In this document: in pieces, positions 1-7,806 of the stretch
Layout of the letters: each line of letters starts with the position of its first letter
Numbering within the stretch: the stretch's first letter is position 1
NCBI GenBank assembly: GCA_028718125.1
Contig: JAQUMN010000044.1
Location: 1 to 32,363 of the forward strand
Reading direction: 5' to 3'
From: Kiritimatiellia bacterium
GTDB lineage: Bacteria > Verrucomicrobiota > Kiritimatiellia > JAAZAB01
Length of the DNA: 32,363 nt
Position numbers and translations under genes: made by a program
The notes under the pieces: model-generated
Told to the model about the DNA's origin: nothing
Database searches by the model: none
The model's input: the letters and a program-made list of their open reading frames with translations, nothing else

Positions 1-2
1 AA

Positions 3-656
3 CGGCCCAGCCAGACTGAGGTGATCAACGATATAGACAGCGAGCTGATGAACTTCTGGAGAATCCTCCAGTGCCATCTCCAGCCATTTCTTGATTATTT
101 CAAGTATGCGGTCATTTCCCGCGAATTATTCGAGCTGGAGAACAGGAAAGACCCGACAACGCTGACTGATCTTCAGCGTACGGTCAGATATTATTATATT
201 CAGCGCCTTGGCTTCGGTGGAAAGACAACCGGTCGGACATTCGGTGCTGGTGCCATGCGACCGATGAACCTGAACCTTACCACCGTCGAGGAAACGCTCC
301 TGGAAGTCCACTGGCGCTTGGAACGCGTGACGATTGAGCACCTGACCGCCTGCAGGTGTATCGAGAAGTATGATCGTAAGGAGACGTTTTTTTATATCGA
401 TCCGCCTTATTACCACGTAACCCAGGACTATTGCCGGCCATTCGAAGATAAAGACTTTCAGTCCCTCGCCGATGCTTTGCGATTAATTAAAGGTCGTTTT
501 ATTCTATCCTTGAACGACGATGCTGATATTCGTAAGATGTTCCGCAGTTTTAGACAGGTGCGCGTTTTGACAAAATATAGTTCTGGTAACAGCCGCACGG
601 CGGCCGACACCAGATCAAAGGAACGCTCGGAACTTCTCATTCATAACCTTGGCTGA
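3..656 (+). CDS. D12-class N6-adenine DNA methyltransferase, 5' end cut by window
   Basis: Transfers a methyl group from S-adenosylmethionine to adenine in DNA. The catalytic motif IV DPPY lies at about residues 127-130 counted from the GTG at 21, inside FFYIDPPYY. The frame stays open to the window edge and reads RPSQTEVINDIDSE; VINDID is an internal motif of Dam/D12 enzymes, so the GTG at 21 is not the real start and the N-terminal SAM-binding FxGG motif lies outside the window. The C-terminus looks complete. The gene is visibly richer in A and T than the genes after 1022, which fits a transferred or phage/restriction-linked gene. No endonuclease partner is visible, so it could be an orphan or the modification half of a system lying to the left. 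Confidence 0.78.
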   Translation, partial: RPSQTEVINDIDSELMNFWRILQCHLQPFLDYFKYAVISRELFELENRKDPTTLTDLQRTVRYYYIQRLGFGGKTTGRTFGAGAMRPMNLNLTTVEETLLEVHWRLERVTIEHLTACRCIEKYDRKETFFYIDPPYYHVTQDYCRPFEDKDFQSLADALRLIKGRFILSLNDDADIRKMFRSFRQVRVLTKYSSGNSRTAADTRSKERSELLIHNLG

Positions 657-667
657 GAGAAATGCAA

Positions 668-705
668 GAGCCAGGCAGACGCATTGCAATCCGTTTGCCT
701 GGCTC
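668..705 (+). terminator. Strong hairpin just after the methyltransferase gene
   Basis: Arms at 668-681 and 692-705 pair over 14 bp with one G-T wobble, around a 10-nt loop, starting 11 nt after the stop codon. The position fits transcription termination. No T-run follows on the + strand (an A-run does), so it is not a classical intrinsic terminator; it could also protect the mRNA 3' end. Confidence 0.5.
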
Positions 706-983
706 AAAAAAACATTATCAAACCGTTGTCTACTTGGGTTAGTCTCGGTTTTTGTTCTCAAACCTCATGTTTTATAGCGTGCTGTCGTAAGTCTTTGATT
801 TTCGGCTTCTTTCGTCATCCTTCGCGGTCTTTCAGCATTATCAAATCACATAGCAAGGTTCAAGAGCAACGCGAGCAAACACGCATTTTAAGTGTCGCTA
901 ATGATACACAACGGGTTTTGCGCATCATTTATTTTAAAAAATGATATACAAAGCGACTTGTATTTACCGAGTGATGTGCAAGA
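706..983. other. AT-rich intergenic stretch without a recognisable gene
   Basis: This stretch lies between the hairpin and the radC promoter. It has an open frame of 86 codons (684-944, +) whose translation has biased composition, no domain I recognise and no ribosome site, so I do not call it a gene. Base composition is clearly lower in GC than the rest of the window. Confidence 0.5.
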
Positions 984-1012
984 TTGGGAATAGCTCGCAA
1001 TAGACTTATAAT
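984..1012 (+). promoter_or_regulatory. Sigma70-type promoter for radC, probably giving a leaderless mRNA
   Basis: TTGGGA (984-989), a 17-nt spacer and a perfect TATAAT (1007-1012). The expected transcription start, about 7 nt downstream, falls at about 1019, only a few bases before the ATG at 1022. There is no Shine-Dalgarno sequence in that space, so a leaderless or near-leaderless transcript is predicted. Confidence 0.6.
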
Positions 1013-1021
1013 TAGTGCGTT

Positions 1022-1687
1022 ATGAAAACCATTAAGGACATGCCGGAGCACAGCCGCCCGCGCGAAAAATTGCGAGACCAGGGCGCGGCCGCCCTGACCG
1101 ACGAGGAACTTGTCGCCGCCATTCTCGGCATGGGCACGGCAGGCGTCGATGTGCGCACGATTGCCCGGCAAGTGGCGGGGTTGATTCGGGAACACAAGAC
1201 CGGGTTGACGCTCGACCAGCTGCAGGCCGTTCCCGGCGTGGGGCTTGCCAAAGCCGGGCAAATCCTGTCGGCCTTCGAACTTGCCCGGCGGCACCTGTTG
1301 AAAGACACCGTCAAAATCACTGGCGCCCAGGACGTATTGCCGCAGGTGGCCGATATTGCCGGGAAACAGCAGGAACACTTTGTCTGTCTCTCGCTCAACG
1401 GCGCCAACGAGCTCATTGCCAAGCGGGTCGTCACCATCGGGCTCCTCGATCAGAGCCAGGTGCATCCGCGCGAGGTGTTCGCCGACGTGATCGTCGACCG
1501 CGCGGCCGCCGTCATCTTTGTCCACAATCATCCGTCCGGCAGTTTACAACCGAGCGAGGCCGACCGCCAAACACACGATCAGTTGACCGAAGCGGGCAAG
1601 ATACTCGGCCTTCGCGTGCTGGACCACGTCATCGTGACCAAGAAAGGCTATTTCAGTTTTCAGGAAGCCGGGCTGATCAAGATTTGA
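1022..1687 (+). CDS. radC: RadC family JAB/MPN+ domain protein
   Basis: The N-terminus (KTIKDMPEHSRPREKL) matches the usual start of RadC/UPF0758 proteins, which fixes the ATG at 1022. A helix-hairpin-helix-like segment (LDQLQAVPGVGLAKAG) sits at about residues 61-80. The C-terminal JAB domain has the metal-binding pattern H168-x-H170-x10-D181 within HNHPSG, as in zinc-dependent MPN+ proteins. Length, 221 residues, is normal for the family. The founding link to DNA repair is doubtful; many RadC proteins travel with mobile elements or restriction systems, and here the gene follows an adenine methyltransferase. It has its own promoter directly upstream and appears to be monocistronic, as 168 bp separate it from the next gene. 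Confidence 0.92.
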   Translation: MKTIKDMPEHSRPREKLRDQGAAALTDEELVAAILGMGTAGVDVRTIARQVAGLIREHKTGLTLDQLQAVPGVGLAKAGQILSAFELARRHLLKDTVKITGAQDVLPQVADIAGKQQEHFVCLSLNGANELIAKRVVTIGLLDQSQVHPREVFADVIVDRAAAVIFVHNHPSGSLQPSEADRQTHDQLTEAGKILGLRVLDHVIVTKKGYFSFQEAGLIKI

Positions 1688-1855
1688 ATTGAAGCGTTTC
1701 CGGGAATTCCATATCGTATTTCTGGCGCAATGGCACGGAATGAAGGATAAGAAGTCAGGTTGCCGGAAAAACTTTGCGATTGCAGTCTTGCCATGGCAGG
1801 CAAACCCGATGCGCCGCCGGGCAAGGCCGGCCGCCGATACTAAACGGATATAATC

Positions 1856-2806
1856 ATGGTCGCATCAACTGATTCCCCACAGGCCATTATCCACGCGGAA
1901 GCATTGACCAAGATATTCCGGGATTTCTGGCATCGCCCCAAGGTCCGTGCGGTCAACGCCATTGCGTTCGACGTCCAGGCCGGCGAAGTCTTCGGCCTGC
2001 TGGGGCCCAACGGCTCCGGCAAAACCACCACGTTGCGCATGATCCTCGGGCTGCTGGCCCCCACCCGGGGCACGCTTTCCGTGTTCGGCCGCTCGCCGCG
2101 GGATGTCGAATCCAAGGCGCGCATCGGGTATCTGCCGGAAGAATCCTGCCTCTACCCCTACCTCACCGCGCGCGAAACCCTGAATTTTTACGGCCGGTTG
2201 TTCAAGCTCACCCGTGCCGCGCGCCGGACTTGCATTGACCAGCTCCTCGAGATGACCGGGCTCCAGCACGCCCAGCATCGGCCCGTGAGCGAATTTTCCA
2301 AGGGCATGGCCCGCCGCGTCGGCCTGGCCCAGGCGCTGATTAACGATCCCGACCTGATCGTACTGGACGAACCGACCGCCGGGCTCGATCCCATCGGCTG
2401 CCGCCAGGTCAAGGACCTGATCCTGACCCTGGCCAAACGCGGTAAAACCGTGATCCTCTCCTCCCATCTCCTGGCCGACGTCGAACACGTCTGCGACCGC
2501 GTGGCCATCATGGGCGATGGCGTTATCCTGGTTCAGGGCCGTGTCCGCGATTTGCTCGAACAACACGATCGCTGCCGGCTGACCTTTCCTGCCCTGGCCC
2601 CCGACCGGTTGGAAGCCGTCCTGCAGGCGCTCCGCCGCGAGACCGGCGATACGCCTGCCGTGGACCATCCCACCCGGACCCTGGAACAATTTTTCATCGA
2701 GACCATCGACCAGGTCCGTCCGGAGAAAGCGGCGCCAACCGGCGCCACACCTGCAGAAGGCGTGGCCGAGTTTCTGGCGGGTGACAAGAAAGACCGAGGA
2801 CCGTAG
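1856..2806 (+). CDS. ABC transporter ATP-binding protein (ABC-2 exporter type)
   Basis: Hydrolyses ATP to drive the membrane permease encoded next. It shows Walker A GPNGSGKTT (residues 50-58), the ABC signature FSKGM (147-151) and Walker B ending in D171-E172, followed by a D-loop GLDP and an H-loop SSHLL. The 316-residue length and the C-terminal extension after about 220 are typical of CcmA/NatA-like ATPases that serve ABC-2 exporters. The ATG at 1856 is the first start compatible with the fold; no strong ribosome site precedes it. The 100-bp gap before the permease and the shared strand suggest one transcription unit with the next two genes. The substrate is unknown. Confidence 0.9.
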   Translation: MVASTDSPQAIIHAEALTKIFRDFWHRPKVRAVNAIAFDVQAGEVFGLLGPNGSGKTTTLRMILGLLAPTRGTLSVFGRSPRDVESKARIGYLPEESCLYPYLTARETLNFYGRLFKLTRAARRTCIDQLLEMTGLQHAQHRPVSEFSKGMARRVGLAQALINDPDLIVLDEPTAGLDPIGCRQVKDLILTLAKRGKTVILSSHLLADVEHVCDRVAIMGDGVILVQGRVRDLLEQHDRCRLTFPALAPDRLEAVLQALRRETGDTPAVDHPTRTLEQFFIETIDQVRPEKAAPTGATPAEGVAEFLAGDKKDRGP

Positions 2807-2809
2807 GCT

Positions 2810-2912
2810 GTGGACTGGAATATTGGTTTCATGTAGTGGTCGGCGGAAGAATCCACGCCCTCACAGGCGCGGCTACCCGAATTAAAATCCCTATGCGTGG
2901 ACTGGAATGTTG
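2810..2912. repeat. 16-bp direct repeats bracketing a 71-bp insert at the permease start
   Basis: GTGGACTGGAATATTG (2810-2825) recurs as GTGGACTGGAATGTTG (2897-2912), identical at 15 of 16 positions. The second copy contains the ATG of the permease; the first has ATA in the same place. The sequence between the copies is non-coding. The arrangement looks like a short insertion with duplication of the start region. Confidence 0.7.
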
Positions 2913-4193
2913 ACTCGAATCATAGCCATATCCGGATTAACCCTGCGCACGGCCATTCGCTCGCGGGTCTTTGCCCTGCTGATCGCGATGGTCGTGATCT
3001 GCATTGCCGGATTGCCGCTCGCGATCAAGGGCGACGGCACGGCGGCCGGACAGGCGCAGTTGTTCATGCACTACGCGTTCGGCCTGGCGGTATTTCTACT
3101 CTCCATTGCCGCGGCGTGGGCGGCCGCCGGCGCCGTTTCGCTGGAAGTCTCGGGCCGCCAGATGCATGTGCTGGTCACCAAGCCGGTGCATGCCGCCGAG
3201 ATCTGGCTCGGCAAATGGCTGGGGTTGATGACGATCAACCTGGTCATGCTGGGCCTGGCCGGCGGCCTGATGTATGGGCTCCTGCGCTGGACCACGCGGA
3301 GCGCCGTGCTGTCGGCCGGTGACCGGGCCAGCCTGCGTGAAGAAGTCTTGACCGCTCATAGTCTTGTCACTCCCGAGCCGCCGGCCGCAAAGCCGGTCCC
3401 GCCCGGTGTGGGGCGCGCCATGTTTGTAGTCCCGCCGGCCGGAACGCAGTCCTGGAGCTTCCGCGTGCCGGAACGCGTTAATCCGGGCGATGCGATCTTC
3501 TTGCAGTTTCAGTTTGCCACGTCGCGGATCGAGCGCCAGATGCCGGTGACCGGCTCATGGCTGATCGGCGCGGATGATGCCCAACCACGCTTCAGCACAC
3601 AGCGCTCCTTCACGCCGAACGTCAGCCATGCGTTGAAACTCCCGCCGGCCAGGCCGGGACAACGGCTGATGGTCACTTACAAAAATACGGAAACGGCGAC
3701 GCCGGCCACCGTCCTGTTTGCCGCGGATGCCGGCGCGCGCTTATTGATCCGGGAAAGCAGTTTCGAAAGCAACTTTATCCGCGCCCTCCTGCTGGCCCTG
3801 GCGCGGCTGGCATTTTTCACCGCGCTGGGATTGACCGCCGGCGCCCTGTTTTCTTTTCCGGTCGCCGTATTTACGGCATTCGCCTTCCTGCTTATCACCG
3901 GCCTGAGCGGCTGGGCGGGCACGGAGTCGATGATGATCGAAGGGGACCTGGCGCCGGCATGGCTGGCCCACCTGTTGGATGCCGCGACCCGCGGCGTTAT
4001 TCACGTGGCTCACGGGATCACGCCGCCGCTGGCGCGATTCGAGCCGTTGAATTTCCTGCCGGTAGGCGCGTTTATCCCGTGGACATTGGTGGGCGCGGCG
4101 TGGGGCATCCTGGCTTTGGCCTATGGCGGCGGGCTGGCCGTGCTGGGTATCTGGATGTTCAGCCGCCGTGAAATGGGATTGGCCGCAAATTGA
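2907..4193 (+). CDS. ABC-2 type permease with a large soluble insert
   Basis: Membrane partner of the preceding ATPase. Hydrophobic segments lie at about residues 18-40, 55-83 and 100-125, then a soluble region of some 150 residues (about 130-285), then segments at about 287-335 and 382-412. The pattern fits an ABC-2 permease with six or so helices and an extracytoplasmic domain between helices 3 and 4. The insert is rich in beta-type residues (for example WSFRVPERVNPGD), suggesting a beta-sandwich. The conserved SGRQMHVLVTKPV stretch on the cytoplasmic side resembles the coupling region of GldF/NosY-like permeases. The start ATG lies in the second copy of a 16-bp repeat; only a weak GGA precedes it. 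Cargo is unknown. Confidence 0.82.
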   Translation: MLTRIIAISGLTLRTAIRSRVFALLIAMVVICIAGLPLAIKGDGTAAGQAQLFMHYAFGLAVFLLSIAAAWAAAGAVSLEVSGRQMHVLVTKPVHAAEIWLGKWLGLMTINLVMLGLAGGLMYGLLRWTTRSAVLSAGDRASLREEVLTAHSLVTPEPPAAKPVPPGVGRAMFVVPPAGTQSWSFRVPERVNPGDAIFLQFQFATSRIERQMPVTGSWLIGADDAQPRFSTQRSFTPNVSHALKLPPARPGQRLMVTYKNTETATPATVLFAADAGARLLIRESSFESNFIRALLLALARLAFFTALGLTAGALFSFPVAVFTAFAFLLITGLSGWAGTESMMIEGDLAPAWLAHLLDAATRGVIHVAHGITPPLARFEPLNFLPVGAFIPWTLVGAAWGILALAYGGGLAVLGIWMFSRREMGLAAN

Positions 4194-4206
4194 ACAGCCA
4201 AGATTA

Positions 4207-4281
4207 GCCGCAAAAACGCACACACCGCACAATAAAAAACATACAAAAACATGCTTTGTGCCGCTGGCGCCTTTTTGCGGC
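4207..4281. repeat. Intergenic inverted repeat, GCCGCAAAAA type
   Basis: GCCGCAAAAA (4207-4216) pairs exactly with TTTTTGCGGC (4272-4281). The segment 4255-4281 shares its first 6 and last 15 bases with the reverse complement of 11441-11467, so it is part of an interspersed family. No gene is seen in this 132-bp gap. Confidence 0.6.
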
Positions 4282-4325
4282 AATCCTATGCCTGGATTTA
4301 CGTGTGATTGCGGATTTGAATTTCC

Positions 4326-5759
4326 ATGAAAAAAGCGCCGTGTATTTTGTTGATTCTAGCGGCCCTGCTCGGCCTGTGGGGCGCCGCGCGCGTGCATGAG
4401 CGACTGTGGGATTACCGGGCGCGACATCAGTTACTGGCCTCCGCCCCGCTGGAGAACGCGCCGCCGCTGATGGCCTTCACCACCGTGGCCCTGGGCGGGT
4501 TCCGCGGGCTGATCGCCGACATGCTCTGGCTCCGGACCATCCGCCTGCAACAGGAAGGCCGGGTATTCGAAATTGCCCAGCTGGCGGACTGGATCACCAA
4601 ACTGGAACCCCACTTTACCACGGTGTGGGCCTTCCAGGCCTGGAACATGGCTTACAACATCAGTGTGTTGTTTCCCGATGCCGAAAATCGCTGGCGTTGG
4701 GTCAGTAACGGAATCCGGCTCCTGCGGGATGAAGGTATCCGGTATAATCCCCGCGACCCGAACCTGTACAAGGAACTGGGCTGGCTCTACCAGCATAAGA
4801 TCGGGTACATCATGGATTCGGCGCATCCATTTTATAAACGCAAGCTGGCGGAAACCATGCAGGCCGTGCTCCATGGGGCGCGACTGGAGGCCCACGCAAA
4901 AGACACGGATCTCAAATGCCTGCGCGAGGAATTGAAACTGGATCCGGCGCTCATGCGGCAACTGGATGCCGAATACGGTCCTTTCGACTGGCGGCTTCCG
5001 GAAACCCATGCGATTTTCTGGGCCTGGCGCGGCCGTCAGGCGGCGGCCGGAGCGCCGGGTGTGGCGGGCAAGCCCGATGCGGCCGGTGGCGAGCGGATGA
5101 CCGCGGCCTGTTCGTGCCATCATGATGCGCCGGCATCATCGGCCTGGTCGGGCGCGCGGGCCTGCGACCAGATGATGTTTCAGGGCCTCTCGGCGGCATT
5201 CCGGCAGGGACGGCTGGATTTTGACCCGGCGACGGACTTGTACGTGACAACACCCCGGCTGGACCTGTTTCCGCAGGCGGTAAAAGCCTATGAAGAAGCC
5301 ATTGCCCGTAACGATATACGCCTCTTCCGCGAGATTTATGCCAATTTTCTCGGTGAGGCGATTATCGTTTTTCACAGCTATGGCCGCGACGCCCAAGCCC
5401 GGGAAATTTACGATCAGGCGCTCCTCCGGTATCCCCCGGCCGGCCGGCCCATAAGTTACGATACTTTTATCCGTACCAATGTTGTCTGGATGCAGAAAAA
5501 TGCCGAAGACCTGCCGCCGCCGGATGCCGTGGCCGTGGTGGAAGGATTCTTGTTCCAGGCCTGCCGACATAAGGCCGCCGGCGATTTGGCCGTTGTCGCG
5601 GAATATGAGCGCCGGGCGCGAGCGTTTTGGGAGACGTACATGCAGGCGCGCGCCAGCGAGGATCATCGCCAGCGCACGGCCCTGCCCGAACTGGACATAT
5701 TGCGCCGGCAGGCCGAACGCCATGCGAAAGAGGAGCCCACCACGGAGGGCCACCGATAA
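4326..5759 (+). CDS. Membrane-anchored protein of unknown function, ABC-linked
   Basis: Not assigned to a named family. An N-terminal hydrophobic segment (about residues 5-20) is an uncleaved anchor or signal peptide, which places the rest outside the cytoplasm. The block GGFRGLIADMLWLRTIRLQQ (about 57-76), followed by helices rich in Trp, Tyr and Leu (FEIAQLADWITKLEP), has the look of a TPR-like helical repeat. A Cys/His patch, CSCHH, lies at about 262-266 with another Cys at 279. The gene follows the ABC pair on the same strand after a 132-bp gap, so it may be an accessory subunit. The last codons (PTTEGHR) run into CACGGATAAACACGGATAAA, a tandem 10-mer, so the C-terminus appears to have grown into an intergenic repeat. 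Confidence 0.75.
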   Translation: MKKAPCILLILAALLGLWGAARVHERLWDYRARHQLLASAPLENAPPLMAFTTVALGGFRGLIADMLWLRTIRLQQEGRVFEIAQLADWITKLEPHFTTVWAFQAWNMAYNISVLFPDAENRWRWVSNGIRLLRDEGIRYNPRDPNLYKELGWLYQHKIGYIMDSAHPFYKRKLAETMQAVLHGARLEAHAKDTDLKCLREELKLDPALMRQLDAEYGPFDWRLPETHAIFWAWRGRQAAAGAPGVAGKPDAAGGERMTAACSCHHDAPASSAWSGARACDQMMFQGLSAAFRQGRLDFDPATDLYVTTPRLDLFPQAVKAYEEAIARNDIRLFREIYANFLGEAIIVFHSYGRDAQAREIYDQALLRYPPAGRPISYDTFIRTNVVWMQKNAEDLPPPDAVAVVEGFLFQACRHKAAGDLAVVAEYERRARAFWETYMQARASEDHRQRTALPELDILRRQAERHAKEEPTTEGHR

Positions 5760-5796
5760 ACACGGATAAAGAAAACTCTCAGGAGGACCAGACCCG

Positions 5797-6792
5797 ATGA
5801 ACCGACATCCCAAGCGCGCCCATCAGCCGCGGACCATTAATGTGCGCCCCTATCAATTGGTGTGCCTGGTATGCCGGCTGGGTGCGCCGCCCGGCCGGCG
5901 CCGCGCCGCGCCGACCCTTGACCGCCTCCAACGCCGGATTAAGGAAGATCCCAACCGACCGCTTCAGCTGGTCTGCAACGTGGACGGCATTTACCGTTAC
6001 CAGAATCCGGGCCGCCGGCTGGATTCCACCGGCGGCGCCCTGTTCAATGAGAAACGCGACCTGGACATCCTGCAGCGCATGGGAATGGCGCCCGGCGATA
6101 CGCGGCCGGCGCGCGACCTGATCGAGCGCCTGCTTCAATCCATCCACACAACCAGGAATCTCTGCGGTTATGCCGATGATAATGCGACGCCATCCTGGCG
6201 AGGTTGTCCGCAGGCCTTGAGCGGATCGTTCGAACGCGGAAGCGTCGAAGCGTTTGCGCACCTGGTCCCCGTCCGGCCGTCGCGTGAAAAGGCTATGGCA
6301 AAAAAAACCACGGCGGCGGCCATGTATCGGGTTAAATGCCTGCGAATCCGGCCGCATCATCTCATGTGCATGGCCTGTTTTTTCAGCCGCCAGGCTTTCG
6401 CCCCCATTGCCGAGGATAATTTATATGAGGCGCTGGATATCATGCGGAAAAACCCGGCCATTCCCGTCACCCTCGTGCGCGGATGTTGCATGATTTGCCG
6501 GCCTTGCAGCGCGTACGATGCAGCCACGGGCTTATGCACCGGCGGACACGGCATGGGCCTGCGGGATCAGAAAAAGGATCTGGACGTGCTTAGGCGGCTG
6601 GACTTGAACTATGGCGACACGGTGCCTGCCCGGGCGCTGTTTGCAAGGCTGTTTCGCCGCGTCCGCTCCGCCCGGGAAATCTGCGGCTTTCAGGATGGCA
6701 TTGTGCGCGGCGACGTCTGGACGATTTGCGGCACGGCGACGAAAGGGGCCTACGAGCGCTCCCGCGCCTCCGGCATGGGGATCGCGCGCTGA
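5797..6792 (+). CDS. Tandem duplication of a DUF1284-like Cys-rich domain
   Basis: A protein of 331 residues made of two related halves. The second half (about 188-305) has LRIRPHHLMCMACF, the cysteine group CCMICRPC, a GLC, a KKDLDVLRRL helix and a final REICGF, which resembles DUF1284 (RPHHLLC...ICxPC...C). The first half (about 15-125) repeats the frame: VRPYQLVCLVCRLG, EKRDLDILQRMGMAPGD, RNLCGY, but lacks the central cysteines. The cysteines of the second half may bind a metal; the biochemical role of DUF1284 is unknown to me. A strong AGGAGG at 5781-5786, 10 nt before the ATG, supports the start. The linker (about 126-185) is poorly structured. It faces the next gene tail to tail. Confidence 0.72.
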   Translation: MNRHPKRAHQPRTINVRPYQLVCLVCRLGAPPGRRRAAPTLDRLQRRIKEDPNRPLQLVCNVDGIYRYQNPGRRLDSTGGALFNEKRDLDILQRMGMAPGDTRPARDLIERLLQSIHTTRNLCGYADDNATPSWRGCPQALSGSFERGSVEAFAHLVPVRPSREKAMAKKTTAAAMYRVKCLRIRPHHLMCMACFFSRQAFAPIAEDNLYEALDIMRKNPAIPVTLVRGCCMICRPCSAYDAATGLCTGGHGMGLRDQKKDLDVLRRLDLNYGDTVPARALFARLFRRVRSAREICGFQDGIVRGDVWTICGTATKGAYERSRASGMGIAR

Positions 6793-6804
6793 TGCCGTTC
6801 TCAG

Positions 6805-6836
6805 GTGCTCGCGTGTTCACGTGCTCACGTGTTCGC
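6805..6836. repeat. Four tandem 8-mers GTGYTCRC over a stop codon
   Basis: Consecutive units GTGCTCGC, GTGTTCAC, GTGCTCAC and GTGTTCGC. The array covers the stop codon (6819-6817, - strand) and last codons of the M28 lipoprotein gene. Because the unit is 8 bp, gain or loss of a copy would change the reading frame of its C-terminus. Confidence 0.75.
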
Positions 6837-7806
6837 GCGCTTCCAGCATCAGGTCATTTACCATCCGGAGCACGACGCGGCCGACGATGCCGAGGCTCTC
6901 GGCGCTCAGCTTGTCAAGGTTGTCCTGCGGGGTGTGCCAGTAATCGTTACGTCCAGGCATCGAGCCGTATTCGAAATCAATCAGGTCAACGGCAGGTATG
7001 CCGGCTTCCAGAAATGGCTGATGGTCATCCAGCAAGGCGCCGTCCATCAGGCTGAATTTATGGCGGACTTTTTCCGCCTCCGCCGCGCGGAATGCCTTGG
7101 TCACCAGGGCGGAGGTGCTGTTGCGCGGAATGGTCACCTTCAAGTCCCGGTCGCCGATCATATCGAGGATGATCACGGCATGGACCTGGTTTGCGCGCCG
7201 GTTCAAATACAGCGCCCGCGACGCATGCCGGCTGCCGTGCAGTCCGTCGCGCGCGGTATAGCTGTGCCGGCATTCCTCGCCGTCGAAAAATGCGATGCCG
7301 ATATTGACGCTCAGCGGGCCGGCCGTCTGCAGAACCCGGGCCAGCTCCAATAGCAGGCCCGAACTGGAGGCCGAATCGTTGGCGCCTTCAAATCCGCCGC
7401 CCAGGTCTGATTTCGTGTCGAAGTGCGAGCCCAAAAATATCCAGGGCGCTTTGTCCGCCCGGCTACCGGCGGCGGGAATAACCCCCATGACATTCCAGAA
7501 GGTCGTTTTGCCGCCGGGGATTTCGTCCGTGAAGGCATCCAGTGAAGCCTGGACGCCCGCAGCCTGCAGGCGCCCCAGGAGATGACCGGCCGCCCGGCGC
7601 GCACCGGGGGTGCCGGCATCGCGGGGAGAAATCGCCACCAGGGCGCGCGCTTCCGCCAGGGCATGATCGGCATTCAGGCTGCCGGGCGCTACCAGTTTAA
7701 ATTCCGGGCCTTTCGGCGCGGCGACAGGCCGGCAGCCCGCCAGCAGTCCCGCGGCAAGTGTGCCCAGGATAAAGCTATGAAGCAAACTGATATTGTCTGT
7801 TTTCAA
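6817..7806 (-). CDS. M28 family lipoprotein, glutaminyl-peptide cyclotransferase-like
   Basis: Predicted zinc enzyme outside the cytoplasm. From a TTG start at 7806 the protein has a hydrophobic signal ending in the lipobox LLAG-C25. Metal-site motifs follow: GSHFDTK (H128, D130), GANDSASSSG (D144), FFDGEE (E177-E178) and YWHTPQDNLD (H291). The pattern GANDSA...DGLHGSRHA...DDHQPFL...WHT follows glutaminyl cyclases, which form N-terminal pyroglutamate, more closely than M28 aminopeptidases; activity is inferred. The frame is open upstream to 8064 but that part lies wholly inside the glycosyltransferase gene and reads as low-complexity Arg/Gly/Pro. The TTG overlaps the TGA of that gene (TTGA), which indicates translational coupling. 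It is the last gene of the polysaccharide operon. Confidence 0.82.
   Translation of the reverse strand: MKTDNISLLHSFILGTLAAGLLAGCRPVAAPKGPEFKLVAPGSLNADHALAEARALVAISPRDAGTPGARRAAGHLLGRLQAAGVQASLDAFTDEIPGGKTTFWNVMGVIPAAGSRADKAPWIFLGSHFDTKSDLGGGFEGANDSASSSGLLLELARVLQTAGPLSVNIGIAFFDGEECRHSYTARDGLHGSRHASRALYLNRRANQVHAVIILDMIGDRDLKVTIPRNSTSALVTKAFRAAEAEKVRHKFSLMDGALLDDHQPFLEAGIPAVDLIDFEYGSMPGRNDYWHTPQDNLDKLSAESLGIVGRVVLRMVNDLMLEAREHVST

Noticed and set aside
684..944. 86-codon open frame after the methyltransferase
   Set aside because: Begins inside the hairpin, has no ribosome site and no recognisable similarity.
1793..1843. Mini-frame of 16 codons before the ABC ATPase
   Set aside because: No ribosome site and low-complexity Gly/Pro/Lys content; nothing suggests a leader peptide.
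1849..1854. TATAAT just before the ABC ATPase ATG
   Set aside because: Only one base separates it from the start codon, so it cannot be its -10 box.
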